DNA from: Porticoccus hydrocarbonoclasticus MCTG13d | GTDB lineage: Bacteria; Pseudomonadota; Gammaproteobacteria; Pseudomonadales; Porticoccaceae | NCBI RefSeq assembly: GCF_000744735.1 | Contig: NZ_JQMM01000001.1 | Span: forward strand, 1,984,001-2,048,000 | Direction of reading: 5' to 3' | Length of the DNA: 64,000 bases | Shown: piece by piece, positions 37,414-46,764 of the stretch | How the letters are laid out: each line of letters starts with the position of its first letter | Position numbering within the stretch: position 1 is the first letter of the stretch | The notes under the pieces: generated by a model | Database searches by the model: none | What the model was told of the DNA's origin: nothing | The model's input: only the letters and a program-made list of their open reading frames with translations | Made by a program: the position numbers and the translations under genes

Positions 37414-38514
37414 TTAATCATCATCAATAAACGCCGTGCGATGGAATTCCGCCGCGTCCATCACTTCCTTCACACCACACTCCAGAATTTCTGGTGCATC
37501 ACCTCCCGCCAGCACCTCCAGCACTGCGTGAACGCCGTGTGAAAGCGATGTCAGGTTGTAGCCGCCTTCCAGCACAAACACGAGCCTGCCATCACAGTGC
37601 CGGTCAGCAATATCCTGAACGATACGCGTGAGGACCTTGAAACCGTTATAGGTCAGGTTCATGGCCATATCGTTATGGTGCGGATCAAAGCCGGCGGAGA
37701 CCAGCACCAGATCGGGTTTAAACCGCTCGGCGGCCGGACACAGGATTTCACGAAAGGCTTTCTCGACAGCAATATCGCCGGTGGTTTCCGGAAGCGGCAC
37801 ATTGATCGTATAGCCTTCACCGAGCCCGGCACCCACTTCATCGAGATGACCGGAACCCGGATAAAATGGCGCAGCACAATGGGTATCGAAGAACAGCACA
37901 TCGGGATCCGCCCAGAATATATCCTGGGTGCCATTGCCGTGGTGTGCATCCCAGTCAATGATCAGAATGCGCTCGCAACCGAGCTTGGCCTGGGCATGGG
38001 CCGCCGCCACCGCAACATTATTCAACAGACAGAAACCCCTGGCTCGTACTGGCTCGGCGTGGTGGCCCGGAGGTCGCACCAGAGCGAAGGCACTTTGTGA
38101 TTCCTTGTTGATCACGCTTTCCACTGCGGCGATGGCATTGCCGGCCGCCGCAGTGGCGGCTTCGATGCTGCCGGGTGAAACGGCGGTGGTGTCTCTGTCC
38201 AGCCAGGCGCTTTCCCCTGCCAGTGAGAATATATGATCAAGGTAGGAGGTCGTGTGCACACGGCTTAACTGTTCGTAGGTGGCAGTGGGACCTGACGTGA
38301 AGTGGATGCCCGGAATAGGGTTTTCATCAAGGTATCTCCTGATGGCAGTCAGCCGTCCGGGGTGTTCGGGATAGCTCCACTTGAAATCTAGCCCCTGCAA
38401 GATAGTCCTGACATGTTTCTCTACTCGACTGGGAACAAAAGGAAGATCGACTTGTGGGTCGTGACCCAACATTACCTCGTCAAAAAAAACATTTACCTTG
38501 CGATCACCTATCAC
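37414..38514 (-). CDS. Histone deacetylase-family deacylase
   Basis: 366 residues of the arginase/HDAC fold. All active-site motifs are present: LVRPPGHHAEP near 145 with the His pair, DWDAHHGNGTQ near 188 with zinc ligands Asp and His, AGFDPHHND near 274 with the zinc Asp, and LEGGYNL near 318. Bacterial members deacetylate lysine residues, polyamines or small acetylated molecules. A GNAT acetyltransferase gene lies 48 bases upstream on the same strand. Confidence 0.93.
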   Translation of the reverse strand: MIGDRKVNVFFDEVMLGHDPQVDLPFVPSRVEKHVRTILQGLDFKWSYPEHPGRLTAIRRYLDENPIPGIHFTSGPTATYEQLSRVHTTSYLDHIFSLAGESAWLDRDTTAVSPGSIEAATAAAGNAIAAVESVINKESQSAFALVRPPGHHAEPVRARGFCLLNNVAVAAAHAQAKLGCERILIIDWDAHHGNGTQDIFWADPDVLFFDTHCAAPFYPGSGHLDEVGAGLGEGYTINVPLPETTGDIAVEKAFREILCPAAERFKPDLVLVSAGFDPHHNDMAMNLTYNGFKVLTRIVQDIADRHCDGRLVFVLEGGYNLTSLSHGVHAVLEVLAGGDAPEILECGVKEVMDAAEFHRTAFIDDD

Positions 38515-38562
38515 TCAACTCCCCTCTGACTGTTCGAAACCGCCTGTTTACCAGTGGCGAAG

Positions 38563-39102
38563 TCATCGTCGTTTTGCCAGGGCTTCATGCACATCTTTTG
38601 TGAAGGCTGCAGCACGGATTCCCGTGGGTTTAAACCCAAGCTTGCTCCAAGTCACTGCCGCCTCTTTATTGGAAGCGGCGTATTCGAGAATCAGCTCATT
38701 AATGGCATGACTTTCCGCGAATGCCAGCAACTCTTTCAGTATGGCACTAAAAATACCAAGCTTGCGAAAATCTGGCTCTACCCAAACATCATCAATAATC
38801 CCGGACTTGAATTCAATGTCTCCGGACTGCTCCCAAATACCCTGATTGCGCCACACATATAAATAACCCATCCCCACCAATCTGCCATCGTCCGTTTCTG
38901 CCACAACGAGCCGCTTATTCGGATCCGAGAGGGATGAGCGCAGCGTCGCCATAAGTCGACTTCGCTCCGCTTTCTTAAGCGTATGAGGCGGCTCCCCCGC
39001 AACATGCAGTGCCAGTTTCGCAAGGAAGTCGACAAGTACAGGCACGTCGGCCTGCATCGCCTTGCGAATCGTGAAGTTATCGGAATTGTTCATGGTTACC
39101 AT
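38563..39102 (-). CDS. GNAT-family N-acetyltransferase
   Basis: 179 residues from the ATG at 39100-39102, picked because AGGA sits five bases ahead; the frame continues to a GTG at 39156. GNAT motif A is seen as DDVWVEPDFRKLGIFSAIL near 105-123, and motif B as LEYAASNKEAAVTWSKLGF. Substrate unknown. Possibly co-transcribed with the HDAC-family gene downstream. Confidence 0.85.
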   Translation of the reverse strand: MVTMNNSDNFTIRKAMQADVPVLVDFLAKLALHVAGEPPHTLKKAERSRLMATLRSSLSDPNKRLVVAETDDGRLVGMGYLYVWRNQGIWEQSGDIEFKSGIIDDVWVEPDFRKLGIFSAILKELLAFAESHAINELILEYAASNKEAAVTWSKLGFKPTGIRAAAFTKDVHEALAKRR

Positions 39103-39486
39103 CATGTCCTCATGCTTCTCATACAAGTATAGAAACCCCCATCTAAGCTCAGCCACTCACCACAACGATGCCCATCGCAATAGCGTAGACAACCAGGATC
39201 AGCGTACTTTCAAAACCGATATGACCAATGCCATAGATCTATCGTAATGCCATCCCCAGCAGCGAGGCCAAAACCGATATTACTGGACGATAACATTCGC
39301 GGCCTCTAACGGCTGTGGCCATCTAACACACCCTCAACCCGGGAATACCGAGGACATTCCACACGACATTACTCACGGGCCCTGGCACTACAATAATGAA
39401 CGATTCCGTTTATTGCTCCCTGTGTTCGCTTGTCATCCTGCCTGCCCGAGGTAACATGCATTCATTCGACGAAAAAGGACTCGCCC
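39103..39486. other. Intergenic stretch of 384 bases with a possible membrane-protein remnant
   Basis: On the minus strand a hydrophobic frame at about 39156-39240 (GHIGFESTLILVVYAIAMG) ends at a stop within the GNAT 5' region, with an in-frame stop just before it. It reads like the last helix of a membrane protein, but is too short to identify. The rest carries the metY upstream region. Confidence 0.25.
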
Positions 39487-40761
39487 ATGAAACCCGAAAC
39501 CATTGCCCTGCACCACGGCTACGAGGCCGACAACCAACACGCGGTTGCTGTACCCATTCATCAAACAACTTCTTTCTCCTTCGACAATGCGCAACACGGT
39601 GCAGATTTATTTGACCTTAAAGTCGCCGGCAACATCTACTCACGCATGATGAACCCGACCTGTGCCGTCCTCGAACAGAGAGTCGCAGCGCTCGAGGGTG
39701 GCATCGGAGCTCTGGCAGTCGCCTCTGGCATGGCGGCTATCACCTACGCCATTCAGACAATCGCCGAAGCGGGTGACAACCTTGTCTCGATCAGCGAACT
39801 ATACGGTGGCACTTACAACCTGCTCGCCCATACCCTGCCCCGCCAGGGCATTGAAACCCGTTTTGCCGATAAAGACGATTTTGCGGGTATCGAAGCCCTG
39901 ATCGATGGGCGAACCAAGGCGCTTTTCTGCGAATCAATCGGCAACCCTTCGGGCAGTGTTGTGAATATAAGACGACTGGCTGACATCGCTCACGCTGCAG
40001 GTATTCCACTGGTCGTCGATAACACTGTAGCCACCCCCTTCCTGTGGCGACCGATTGAACAGGGTGCCGATATTGTCGTGCACTCAGCCACCAAATACAT
40101 GGGTGGGCACGGCACCACGATGGGTGGTGTAATCGTTGATTCTGGCACTTTCCCCTGGGCTGACCAGCCTAAGCGCTTTGCACTGCTGAATGAGCCGGAT
40201 GTGTCTTACCACGGTGTCAGCTACACCCGCGATGTAGGGGAAGCCGCCTTCATTACCCGGGCCCGGGTTGTACCCCTTCGGAATATGGGTGCGGTTCTGT
40301 CGGCTCAGGCCGCCTGGAACCTGCTACAGGGGCTTGAAACTCTGGCACTACGGATCGAGCGCGTGTGCGAAAACACCCAGAAAATAGCCGAATACCTGCA
40401 GAAGCACCCTCGAGTCAGTTGGGTCAACTATGCGGGTTTGCCTAACCATAAAGACCATGCACTGGCACAAAAGTACATGCATGGTAAAGCTTCGGGGATT
40501 CTCAGCTTTGGCATCGAGGGTGGCCGCGAAGCCGGGGCCCGCTTCTACGATGCCCTGTCGCTGATACTGCGGTTGGTGAACATCGGCGATGCAAAAAGCT
40601 GCGCCGCCATCCCGGCATCAACCACCCACCGTCAGTTGAATGACGACGAGCTGAAAGCGGCCGGTGTCAGCGCCGACATGGTTCGTCTGTCAATTGGTAT
40701 CGAACACGTTGACGACCTGATGACAGACATCGACCAGGCACTCGGAAAGTCCGCAGGTTAG
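39487..40761 (+). CDS. metY: O-acetylhomoserine sulfhydrylase (MetY-type)
   Basis: 424 residues from the ATG at 39487, preceded by AAGGA. PLP-dependent Cys/Met metabolism enzyme making homocysteine from O-acetylhomoserine and sulfide. Motifs: YSRMMNPTCAVLEQRVAALEGG near 50, VVDNTVATPF near 176, and the PLP lysine in HSATKYMGGHGTTMGG near 205. The inserted loop around 215-240 (FPWADQPKRF) is typical of OAH sulfhydrylases rather than cystathionine gamma-synthases. Confidence 0.92.
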   Translation: MKPETIALHHGYEADNQHAVAVPIHQTTSFSFDNAQHGADLFDLKVAGNIYSRMMNPTCAVLEQRVAALEGGIGALAVASGMAAITYAIQTIAEAGDNLVSISELYGGTYNLLAHTLPRQGIETRFADKDDFAGIEALIDGRTKALFCESIGNPSGSVVNIRRLADIAHAAGIPLVVDNTVATPFLWRPIEQGADIVVHSATKYMGGHGTTMGGVIVDSGTFPWADQPKRFALLNEPDVSYHGVSYTRDVGEAAFITRARVVPLRNMGAVLSAQAAWNLLQGLETLALRIERVCENTQKIAEYLQKHPRVSWVNYAGLPNHKDHALAQKYMHGKASGILSFGIEGGREAGARFYDALSLILRLVNIGDAKSCAAIPASTTHRQLNDDELKAAGVSADMVRLSIGIEHVDDLMTDIDQALGKSAG

Positions 40762-40849
40762 GTTAATACTGGCAACCTTTGAACAAACACACGCCGAGCA
40801 GGTTGGTGAAACCGGATGTCGCTACAACCTTCCCTCGCGATCGTTGCGA

Positions 40850-41815
40850 TCAAAGGCCCTGGGCACCCCGTCGCAACCAGTTATGAACAAATGCCAGCTT
40901 GTAACGGGCATGATCCGACAACACAAACGGATAAATATCCGATAGGCCCATGGAACGATTAACGTGGTTGATGCCCACAGTAAGCGCTGCCGCGATCTGG
41001 ATCAGCCGCTCGGCATCGGGCTCCGAATACGGGTCCCAGCCAGCGTGAGGTATCTGCGGCGATGACAGACTGGTGGCCACAAAGCTGTCGGCAATATCCG
41101 TCAGATGTAGCAGGTGTGCCACCGTTTCTGCCCAGTCTTCATGGGGGTGTGTGGAGGCGTAACTGGTCAGGTAGTGTTGCCTCCAGTTCGGTGGCGGGCC
41201 ATTCTCGTAGTGGTATTGAAGCGCCCCGACATAGTCCACCCGCTCATCGCCAAACATGTTCCGGAATGCATCGAGAAAATCCTCGCGAAGACTCAGCCGC
41301 CACCAGAGCATGTGGGCAATCTCGTGACGCATGTGGCCGATCATGGTCCGATAAGGCTCTTCCAGCGCTTCACGACGGGTGGTAAGTAGTACGGGGTCCA
41401 CCTCTGCCACACTGATGGTCACCACACCTTCAACGTGCCCCATCGCAACAGGGGTGGGGCCCTCAGCGAGCAAATGAAATACGGGCCGCGCCCCCGGATC
41501 TTCGGGACGAAACCAATGCCAGCGCCCCAGATTATCCAGCACCCACCGCTTGGCCGCCTCGGTTTGCGCCCAGTTGGGGACGGCATTGGCGATCGAAGGA
41601 TCAGGTGCCAGCGCCGTCATGCTACAGGACCGGCAGAATGCCCCCTCGTTCGGCGCTATCCAGTTACAGCCTATTTTGTCCCGATTGGCACAGAAAGGTG
41701 GCATCGGCAGAAAGGCACGCGCCTGGGGATCATAGGCAACGGGGGTTCCATCAGCCGTGGCAAGGTTGTCGAACCAGAGAGAGCCGGCACCAACTGGATT
41801 GGCAAAAACACGCAT
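40850..41815 (-). CDS. Putative zinc-ribbon metallopeptidase (Peptidase_Mx-like)
   Basis: 321 residues from the ATG at 41813-41815, with GGAG eight bases ahead. N-terminal zinc ribbon with paired cysteines (FCANRDKIGCNW and FCRSCS), then a metallopeptidase-like domain with HEIAHMLWWRL (HExxH) near 188 and a downstream glutamate in the DERVDY segment. Cytosolic, no signal peptide. Family members are widespread and uncharacterised. Confidence 0.85.
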   Translation of the reverse strand: MRVFANPVGAGSLWFDNLATADGTPVAYDPQARAFLPMPPFCANRDKIGCNWIAPNEGAFCRSCSMTALAPDPSIANAVPNWAQTEAAKRWVLDNLGRWHWFRPEDPGARPVFHLLAEGPTPVAMGHVEGVVTISVAEVDPVLLTTRREALEEPYRTMIGHMRHEIAHMLWWRLSLREDFLDAFRNMFGDERVDYVGALQYHYENGPPPNWRQHYLTSYASTHPHEDWAETVAHLLHLTDIADSFVATSLSSPQIPHAGWDPYSEPDAERLIQIAAALTVGINHVNRSMGLSDIYPFVLSDHARYKLAFVHNWLRRGAQGL

Positions 41816-42060
41816 TAGCAAGCTCCAGGGGAGATGTAAGTGACCGATGTAAGTCAACATCTTGAGCCATGGACCCGCTTGGCCACAAGCATAAGCCGAA
41901 AACCGGGATCATCACATCTTTCCTCTAAAAAAACGCCAGGGATCAACTTGAAGCAGTTTAAGGAAGTTGTACCTGCGATGTAATATCATTTCAACGTTCA
42001 GGATTTGAGTGAATTACACAGAGAGTAATGGCAGTTACTAGGTACGCCGTCCATTGCACC

Positions 42061-44793
42061 TTACTGAGACCGTATCTGGCCGCCTGGAAAGTTCATCACC
42101 ACATTTTTTCTTTTTGCCACAATAAGATCATCATTTCTATCGGCAAAAATTGTGCGCGACAAGTACAGTTTCAATTCGCCACGATCCAGCAATCGCTGAA
42201 GGATCAAGTGTCCAATTTTATCATCGGCAAATTCGACTGCCACGCTGTTGATTCCCGAGACTGCGGCAATGATTCGCGCGTATTTACGGTCACGGGAGTT
42301 ATCTGCAGCATAGCTTATTAGCACGCGTGTACCGGGGCTCCTGCGCCCTGCTCTCCAGATTGCAATTAACTTAACCAGATTTCTGAGCAGGTATCGTTTT
42401 TTTTGGAATCGGCCACTCACGCTAACAGCTATTTCGGCTTTTAAAGTAGATGCCGCCAGTAGAGCCGGGTAGCTCCCCGCACTGAAACCCAAAGTGCGAA
42501 TATAGCCGTACTTACCGATCAAGTCCTGTGCGGTCAACCATTCGATAATTCCAGTGAGGCTATCCCTATTGTGGGGAATACCATACCGGTAACTTTCATT
42601 AAACGTTCCAGAGATAACCAACAGGTCATAATAAGCCGAGTTTGTATGCTGCATAAATACGGCGTTGGGCATCATCATATTGCGAACGCCACTGGGTGGG
42701 AAACAGATCAACAGGGTTTTTTCAGCCGGCGATCCCGGCCCCGAAAAATGGGCCACACTAGGCGCGACCCGGCGCCAAACAAAAGGTTCTGGCTGCTCTT
42801 TTCCGCTTCTCAGCATCAGGTTTTTTATTTCCTCCAGCCAATAAAAAGCAGTTATTTTGAGCTTTTTAGCTACCCCTGTCGGCACAAGTTGGCCGCTAGT
42901 GTGCCATTCATACAAGTGTTCCACTTCTGTCGGCGTCAATCGGTTTTCCAACGTGTTGAGCGCCTTGTTCAATTGCACAGATGTGTGGCAGAAACTGATA
43001 ATACGTTGGAAAAAACGTACTACGTAGGGAGGAATGTTCGATGAAGTTTCAGTATCACCTGATCCGTTTGACGAATAAACAATAGCGTCTTCCAGTTCGT
43101 GTTGTCGTTGCGATAAAACATGAGAGACTATGTTTCCGAGATAGCGATATGTAGCATACTCTCGCGGTGTAATGATCGTATCGTACTCAGTTTCCAGTGC
43201 GATCAAGAATTCCATGCGCGACAGTGAATCCATTCCGATGTCTTGAAAAGCGATATCCGTGTCACCATTTTTAAACGCTGTGATCAATGAGTCCTTTAAG
43301 CGGCTTTTAATACGTGGACCCAATAGATCAAAAATATCACCTCGTATTTGATCGCTCCTTATTTGCAGATCCATCGCTTCCCGACGAGATATTTTTCCAG
43401 AGGCGTTGGTCGGAATCTTGTCGACGATGATGTACTGTCTTGGGCTACGAACACCGACCTGCCTCTTTACAAACTTTTTTAACGTGGGCAGTTTTTGTTT
43501 TACGTTCTTGGTAAAAACAACCAATGCCACTGGAATATTACCGTGCACAGGGGATTTTTTTGGTAGTACGGCAGTATCAGCAACCCCCGGGAAGCTTCGA
43601 ATGACCGATTCGATATCCTGGGGATAGATATTCATGCTGTTAAACACAAACATATCGTCAATGCGGCCACGCAGATGAATACGCTGTTGGCTGTCCAGAT
43701 AACCGATATCGCCCGTAAAAAACCAGCCATCCGCTAACCGGGCCACTGTCAGGTCGGGGTTGCCCAGATACCCGCGAAACATACCTTCACAGCGAATAGC
43801 CAGTTCTCCATGTTCGCCTGTTTTGAGGGGTTTTCTCTCTGGTGAAACCACGCATATTTCAATTCCGGGCAATGGTTTGCCGACACTTTCGCCAGCGTTG
43901 AAATCGTTTGGATCAGTAAACGCAATGGCGCCTGTTTCGGTGGTACCGTAGCCAGCTTGTAGATTCCCAGTGATGTGGTCACGCAGTTGCTGCCTGAGTG
44001 CCAGGGGAACATGTGAGCCGCCGAGCTTCAAGCGAATGCTCGCTAGCTTGTTGGTGTCAGGCACGCCCAATAACTCCTGTGCCTGAAAAGCTGATATGTG
44101 CACAACGTTAACGTTCAGCCGTTCACATTGGGTAACCAGCGATTCGCGCTCAGTACCCAAAAATACATTAGTTGCGCCTGCTGCTACGCAATACAGGCGG
44201 TGACGCTTGGCAAAATTGTGATCCATGGAGGCCAGACAGACGAAGCGTTCCTGTTTGGAGTCGACGTGGCGGTGAGCTTGCGCTACGAGATCGCTGTCAC
44301 GATGAATCACCAACTTGGGCTCACCCGTTGTACCCGAGGTGGAAAACAAAAGGAGTGCTTCAGGAACAGGAACATGCGCTTCGATTGCCCCGGCGTATCT
44401 ATCCGGTGCCATTGGATCTACCGCCATACTCTCATCAACTACATGAGTAGCGCCGCATCGACTGATGATGGTCTTTTGCGTCTCACCTGATTCGTGCGAG
44501 GGAATTGTGAAAGATGTCGCGCCGATATGAGTAGCGGCAAGACATAGAAGTAAATGTCTTATGTCTTCGGCGCACTGGATCCCGATAGTAGAATTGCCCG
44601 AAATGCCCGCATTGTTAAATTCGGTTATCTGTGCACATACAAGTTGGGCGAGCTGGGCATAAGACAGGGTGTATCTCGGAGTTACAACCGCATCATGATC
44701 GGGGTGATTGTCCGCGTAATAAAAGAGTCGCCCAATCAATGATGCAGGCATTTGCGTTGCCATTGTATTGAACTGTGGGGCGACAACCATCAT
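42061..44793 (-). CDS. Fused adenylation - acyl carrier - alpha/beta hydrolase protein
   Basis: 910 residues, three domains. 1-475: ANL adenylation domain with A3 FSTSGTTGEPK (150-160), A5 GYGTTETG (281-288), A7 GWFFTGDIGY (356-365) and A10 NASGKISR with lysine 467. 490-560: carrier domain with DIGMDSLSRMEFL, phosphopantetheine serine 523. 590-690: helical linker. 690-885: alpha/beta hydrolase-like domain with GFSAGS (serine 771), possible Asp 831 and His 862, resembling a thioesterase. The start forms an ATGA overlap with the methyltransferase gene. It would activate an acid, hold it as a thioester for the partner enzymes and release it. The substrate code cannot be read with confidence. Confidence 0.85.
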   Translation of the reverse strand: MMVVAPQFNTMATQMPASLIGRLFYYADNHPDHDAVVTPRYTLSYAQLAQLVCAQITEFNNAGISGNSTIGIQCAEDIRHLLLCLAATHIGATSFTIPSHESGETQKTIISRCGATHVVDESMAVDPMAPDRYAGAIEAHVPVPEALLLFSTSGTTGEPKLVIHRDSDLVAQAHRHVDSKQERFVCLASMDHNFAKRHRLYCVAAGATNVFLGTERESLVTQCERLNVNVVHISAFQAQELLGVPDTNKLASIRLKLGGSHVPLALRQQLRDHITGNLQAGYGTTETGAIAFTDPNDFNAGESVGKPLPGIEICVVSPERKPLKTGEHGELAIRCEGMFRGYLGNPDLTVARLADGWFFTGDIGYLDSQQRIHLRGRIDDMFVFNSMNIYPQDIESVIRSFPGVADTAVLPKKSPVHGNIPVALVVFTKNVKQKLPTLKKFVKRQVGVRSPRQYIIVDKIPTNASGKISRREAMDLQIRSDQIRGDIFDLLGPRIKSRLKDSLITAFKNGDTDIAFQDIGMDSLSRMEFLIALETEYDTIITPREYATYRYLGNIVSHVLSQRQHELEDAIVYSSNGSGDTETSSNIPPYVVRFFQRIISFCHTSVQLNKALNTLENRLTPTEVEHLYEWHTSGQLVPTGVAKKLKITAFYWLEEIKNLMLRSGKEQPEPFVWRRVAPSVAHFSGPGSPAEKTLLICFPPSGVRNMMMPNAVFMQHTNSAYYDLLVISGTFNESYRYGIPHNRDSLTGIIEWLTAQDLIGKYGYIRTLGFSAGSYPALLAASTLKAEIAVSVSGRFQKKRYLLRNLVKLIAIWRAGRRSPGTRVLISYAADNSRDRKYARIIAAVSGINSVAVEFADDKIGHLILQRLLDRGELKLYLSRTIFADRNDDLIVAKRKNVVMNFPGGQIRSQ

Positions 44794-45584
44794 TTTGAGA
44801 TTGTAAACAACAGGTGCAATGGCTCATTCAACAGCGGTGAAAAAAACGCTTTGTCTATTGCTACCAACTCAGGCGTTACGGTTAACTCCTTCACCTCGGG
44901 CATGCTGGAAAAACCCGCACGTCGTAAACAATCAAAATAATTTCCAAACGTTTTGTGTACGCACTGCACGGGCAGGGGCTCCCCGCTACGTTTCCAGATT
45001 TCCCCCTCAAATTTTTGGTTTACATCTGCAAAGTAGTTCTTCCCCCTGGAGCCAAAGTAAAACGGCGGCGTCTGACTACCATGTATAAAGGGAAAGAACG
45101 GATGGGGTACGCTAAATATAAATTGGCCCTGGGGATGCAAGGCATCATAGACCATTGAAAACACGCGCTGCATTTCTTCAACCCGAAGATAGTTAAACAA
45201 GAACACGGCTATACAAAGATCGAACTGTCGATCGGGGTTGAACTCAACTACATTGCAGGCCCGGTACTCAATGCCATATTGATCTTTTGCTTCCTGCGCC
45301 TGAGCAGCTTTAACCATCTGCTCGGACAGATCCACACCCAGATAGTCACCAGCACCTCGACGTTTCAGCTCCCGCGCGCAATAGCCTTCGCCGCAGCCAA
45401 TGTCCAGTACAGAACGAGCATTCAACTCACCACAAGCCTCAAAAACCAGAGGGCGTGCGGTAAAATCAGACAGTGAACTTGGTGTTAATCGCAGCCACTT
45501 ATCGGCATTGTCGTTGTAGATCTCTTCAGTATTCAAAGGCAGATAACTTCTCAATAGATGGCGAGGTTGAGACGGGAAAACCAT
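44790..45584 (-). CDS. SAM-dependent methyltransferase (class I)
   Basis: 264 residues from the ATG at 45582-45584; GGAG lies seven bases upstream and the gene overlaps the end of the diiron oxidase gene by 59 bases. SAM motif I VLDIGCGEGYCA at 59-70, the acidic loop YLGVDLSEQM near 83-92, and a post-motif IV stretch LCIAVFLFNYL. A C-terminal cap region (VPHPFFPFIHGSQTPPF) may bind substrate. Similar to small-molecule methyltransferases. Stop overlaps the next start by four bases, so tightly coupled. Confidence 0.85.
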   Translation of the reverse strand: MVFPSQPRHLLRSYLPLNTEEIYNDNADKWLRLTPSSLSDFTARPLVFEACGELNARSVLDIGCGEGYCARELKRRGAGDYLGVDLSEQMVKAAQAQEAKDQYGIEYRACNVVEFNPDRQFDLCIAVFLFNYLRVEEMQRVFSMVYDALHPQGQFIFSVPHPFFPFIHGSQTPPFYFGSRGKNYFADVNQKFEGEIWKRSGEPLPVQCVHKTFGNYFDCLRRAGFSSMPEVKELTVTPELVAIDKAFFSPLLNEPLHLLFTISK

Positions 45585-46311
45585 GGGCACGCTCCAGCAT
45601 CTTGTCCCAAAAGGCGACCCGCATATCAATGGCTTTTCTGGTGCCATATTCAATTTGTTCACACGCTGTAGGGCTCTGAGCCAACTCTTCAGCAATCAAT
45701 AACAACTTAGCAGCGTGCTGATCGTCACATTTACTGTGCAAATCAAAGAACACCCGTTGTGTCATTGTCAGGTGGGAATGAGCATCAAGTCCTTCCAGAA
45801 TCTGGTCGTAAATGCGGGACACGATAAGTTCAGTGCCAATACCAATAGCACCTATGCCAGCACACGCGTTAACTTGACAGATTTGCAAAAACTGTCGACT
45901 CCACGACAGGCTTGTTTGGCTCGGCTGCGTAGTTTTAAGGTAATTGGCATCAATTCCCAAAGCCTCCTGGAAACGGCGATACAAGCTGGCATGTGGTTGT
46001 CCGATGACACCAGCCAACACATCTGGCGGCAGATCTAAATCGTGATTGTTGCCCTGTTCTTCGGCCAGGTTACACAACAGAATTTGCTTGTGTTCGGCGT
46101 TACTGAGGTTTTGAATTACTGCCGATACATAGCGAATAAAAGCAGTGCTATAAAAGCCGTACTGAAAAGCAAAGTCTTTAAACGCCAGATCAACGTTTGG
46201 GAGATCCCCCTCACGCAACGCGCACAAATAGGGATGATTTACCGCAGCAGAACCCAATGCTTCAGCACTTATATATTGAATAAAAGCACCCGGAGAATGA
46301 TATCTATTCAT
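45526..46311 (-). CDS. Heme-oxygenase-like diiron oxidase (HDO family)
   Basis: 261 residues, all-helical. Candidate metal ligands: E84/E85 and H90 in NLAEEQGNNH, E161 in GIGTELIVSRIY, and H192, D196 and H199 in DLHSKCDDQH. The H-x3-D-x2-H spacing is that of the SznF-type HDO site, and E161 to H192 is similarly placed. HDO enzymes use oxygen to N-oxygenate, desaturate or cleave amino and fatty acids (SznF, BesC, UndA). First enzyme of the operon; no Shine-Dalgarno is seen and a 44-codon frame stops seven bases upstream, which hints at translational coupling. Confidence 0.8.
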   Translation of the reverse strand: MNRYHSPGAFIQYISAEALGSAAVNHPYLCALREGDLPNVDLAFKDFAFQYGFYSTAFIRYVSAVIQNLSNAEHKQILLCNLAEEQGNNHDLDLPPDVLAGVIGQPHASLYRRFQEALGIDANYLKTTQPSQTSLSWSRQFLQICQVNACAGIGAIGIGTELIVSRIYDQILEGLDAHSHLTMTQRVFFDLHSKCDDQHAAKLLLIAEELAQSPTACEQIEYGTRKAIDMRVAFWDKMLERAHGFPVSTSPSIEKLSAFEY

Positions 46312-46318
46312 TGATTAA

Positions 46319-46453
46319 CTATATAATTTGAGAACTTGAGCCACCAGTTTTTTCCAAAAAACCTACAGCGGCGTTCCAATTATCATCATTTATCGGCAGC
46401 AAGCGCAAGACAATAGGCTTGCAGTGTCGTCCTAACTTACCCCGTTGCAACAT
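46319..46453 (-). CDS. Possible 44-aa leader ORF of the oxidase operon
   Basis: ATG at 46451-46453 to TAG at 46319-46321. The peptide has one cysteine (C11), a hydrophobic IVLRLL stretch, and an acidic/polar C-terminus ending GGSSSQII. Its stop lies seven bases before the oxidase start, which lacks its own ribosome site. It has no clear ribosome site either. Could be a leader peptide, the tail of an older gene, or chance. Confidence 0.3.
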   Translation of the reverse strand: MLQRGKLGRHCKPIVLRLLPINDDNWNAAVGFLEKTGGSSSQII

Positions 46454-46764
46454 GACAACAGAAACATAGTAGACTGAATCTCACCACACTCCTCACCGAC
46501 CTATGCTTTATTTCAAGCGAAGTAACGCATAGGGGCTGTCGGAGGTTATAGTCCACATACTGTCCCTCCTGACCTGATAAAAACGGGACATTCCAAGGGC
46601 GACCCGGCCGCTCATAGGCCATATCCACACAGTATCTTTACAACCCCGGTAGAAAACCGCAGGGTCGGGCCACCAACAGACGAAGCACTTTGTTCCTGTA
46701 CTTTTGCTCTGTATCCTGATCGAATGACAAAATTCGCCTGGAACCAACCCTACAGAGTTGGATT
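46454..46764. other. Divergent spacer, no gene seen
   Basis: 311 bases between the oxidase operon and the diguanylate cyclase. Short frames exist on the minus strand but look like chance. Must hold promoters for both directions; none stands out. Confidence 0.4.

Noticed and set aside
46437-46628. 63-codon minus-strand frame upstream of the oxidase operon
   Set aside because: Composition is not protein-like and no ribosome site precedes it; a different frame is the better candidate for a leader.
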